Below are positions 62,769 through 64,000 of a stretch of DNA of 64,000 nucleotides, in pieces. The position numbers were made by a program, and so were the translations under genes. Position 1 is the first letter of the stretch. Each line of letters starts with the position of its first letter. The notes under the pieces are model-generated. The model saw only the letters and a program-made list of their open reading frames with translations, was not told the origin of the DNA and ran no database searches. The stretch comes from Acinetobacter pittii ANC 4050 (GTDB lineage: Bacteria > Pseudomonadota > Gammaproteobacteria > Pseudomonadales > Moraxellaceae): NCBI RefSeq assembly GCF_000399685.1, contig NZ_KB976987.1, positions 3,267,943 to 3,331,942 of the forward strand. The letters run 5' to 3'.

Positions 62769-64000
62769 TTAAAAGCGCTCACTTAAAGTTTGTTTTATTT
62801 TTTCTAATGGATTGGTTGTGGTATTTTCTTCAGTGCTTGGTTTTGGGATTGGTAAAGAAATAATAACTTCTAAACCCCCTTGTTCACGGTTATGAATTTG
62901 AATCTCACCATGATGGATATCAACAATACGTTTAACAATCGCAAGCCCAAGACCGCTACCTTGAATCGTTCTTGCTGAGTCTCCGCGAACAAAAGGTTGC
63001 ATCAACTCTTCAATTTGATCTGCCGGAATACCTTCACCATGATCAGCAACGGTAATTAAAATATATTCATTTTCAACTTTTGCACTGAGCTCAATTGGTT
63101 CAGCACCGTATCGTTTTGCATTATTAATTAGGTTGGCAATTAATCTTTTTAAAGAAAGACTACGTGCCGGAATAATAGGCACATCCTGCATTTCGAACTG
63201 AATATCAAGAGGTTTAAATTGCACCACCAATTCTTGCAAAAGAATATTGATATTGGTGTCTTTCAATTCCTCATCCGAACCATCGCGCATATACGAAATG
63301 AACTGATTAAGAATTGCATCCATATCATCTACATCGTAGACCAAGCCTTCACGTAAAAACTCATCAGGCAGCATCTCTGCTGTTAAGCGTATGCGTGTAA
63401 GTGGGGTGCGTAAATCATGTGAAATACCCGCCAACATAATACGTCGTTCACGTTCAGTCTGATCGAGTGTATAGACCATGCGATTAAAGGCTTGGTTTAC
63501 TTGACGAATTTCTAGTGGTCCATGATTGGTATCAAGGTAAGGCGCTGTTCCAGATTTACTATATTCATTGGCAGCATTCTGCAAACGACGTAGAGGGCGG
63601 TTCATCTGTCTGACCAAAATCAAAATAATGATAGCCGACAGTAATGGAACACCCACAACCCAACCCACTAAAAGCTCAGGGCTGTAGTTGGCATAGGTTT
63701 TTAAAGGCTCACGAACCCAGTTTCCATGCATTTCAGGAGTTTGAATCCAAATGCGTGGGCTCGGTTTAAACTGGAAGTAGACGGTAACGTCTTTAGTCCC
63801 GATCTCATTTGCAAGTTTTTCTTCAACCTGATTGGTAAAAAACTCGGCAATAACCTTGTCTCGAACACTAGGATATTCTTTAGGGTTTGTAACGTATTCG
63901 ATACCGACTCGATTACGTAACCATGCATCCACATCTACTTCATTTTCACGATGAAAAATTCGTATATCAGGATTGTTGACGAGTTCAAGTTCAACAGCAA
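62769..64000 (-). CDS. envZ: EnvZ-like sensor histidine kinase (3' part; 5' end beyond window)
   Basis: The frame stays open to base 64000, so the N-terminus lies outside the window. Visible: a periplasmic sensor tail; a transmembrane helix (LLVGWVVGVPLLSAIIILILV) after about residue 110 from the window edge; a HAMP linker (RPLRRLQNAANEY); a HisKA domain with the phospho-accepting histidine in LAGISHDLRTPLTRIRL; and an ATPase domain with N box (LIANLINNAKRYG), DHGEGIP and GSGLGLAIVKRI. This layout and sequence suit EnvZ/OmpR-type osmosensor kinases. An OmpR partner should lie upstream on the same strand, outside the window. Confidence 0.85.
   Translation of the reverse strand, partial: AVELELVNNPDIRIFHRENEVDVDAWLRNRVGIEYVTNPKEYPSVRDKVIAEFFTNQVEEKLANEIGTKDVTVYFQFKPSPRIWIQTPEMHGNWVREPLKTYANYSPELLVGWVVGVPLLSAIIILILVRQMNRPLRRLQNAANEYSKSGTAPYLDTNHGPLEIRQVNQAFNRMVYTLDQTERERRIMLAGISHDLRTPLTRIRLTAEMLPDEFLREGLVYDVDDMDAILNQFISYMRDGSDEELKDTNINILLQELVVQFKPLDIQFEMQDVPIIPARSLSLKRLIANLINNAKRYGAEPIELSAKVENEYILITVADHGEGIPADQIEELMQPFVRGDSARTIQGSGLGLAIVKRIVDIHHGEIQIHNREQGGLEVIISLPIPKPSTEENTTTNPLEKIKQTLSERF

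Overview
The window looks like a chromosomal segment of an Acinetobacter, most likely of the A. calcoaceticus-baumannii complex. The reasons are an AT-rich sequence, an outer-membrane protein of the Omp33-36 type, Acinetobacter-style scattered his genes, a gab cluster run by a MocR regulator, and tRNA-Thr, tRNA-Ser and two tRNA-Phe genes. The species cannot be fixed from this sequence. Most of the window reads as ordinary core genome; 38.5-43.8 kb looks accessory.

Layout. 0-7 kb: 3' end of betT, omp33-36, a candidate small RNA, a hairpin-rich leader, a membrane GGDEF protein and uvrA. 7-15.9 kb: nemR-like repressor with a quinone-reductase-like MDR gene, glpM, tenA, a DUF475/TerC-like membrane protein, a YajR-like exporter, ssb, and azlCD facing its XRE-cupin regulator. 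16-22 kb: GABA module (gabP, gabR-like, gabT, gabD), with the same pair of direct repeats in front of gabP and over the gabR start. 22-28 kb: LysR/ycaC/pirin, then a flavoprotein-methyltransferase-GFA run. 28.0-28.15 kb: a strong candidate for an RsmY/RsmZ (CsrA-sponge) RNA with a GacA-type box upstream, apparently the most interesting element here. 28.8-38.5 kb: tRNA-Thr, three LysR/AraC-controlled loci, transporters and three small exported or membrane proteins of unknown function.

38.5-43.8 kb is accessory in character: a structured locus resembling the P4-phage ash/icd region, a three-way-junction RNA-like element just before a TetR gene, a complete fosA-type fosfomycin resistance gene, two lipoproteins, an HxlR/quinone-reductase pair and a tRNA-Ser. 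43.9-51.4 kb: kup, a proline-rich exported protein, a membrane-anchored NucA-type nuclease, a LysE exporter, a chain of intergenic hairpins, aqpZ, an AraC regulator and a hydroxylase. 51.4-59.5 kb: hisF, thrB, small membrane proteins, an EamA exporter facing an XRE-cupin regulator with paired operators, hisA, a DEDD exonuclease, DUF805, hisH and hisB. 59.5-64 kb: PanZ-like and YpeA-like acetyltransferases, two identical tRNA-Phe genes each with its own promoter and terminator, an acetyl-CoA hydrolase/CoA-transferase and the truncated 3' part of an EnvZ-like kinase.

Recurring theme: many regulators sit divergently beside the one or two genes they probably control, and the dyad or direct-repeat operator is visible between them (nemR, azlCD, gab, XRE-EamA, HxlR). 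The Rsm-like RNA suggests an additional post-transcriptional layer through CsrA; GGA motifs in the leader before the GGDEF gene make that gene a possible target.
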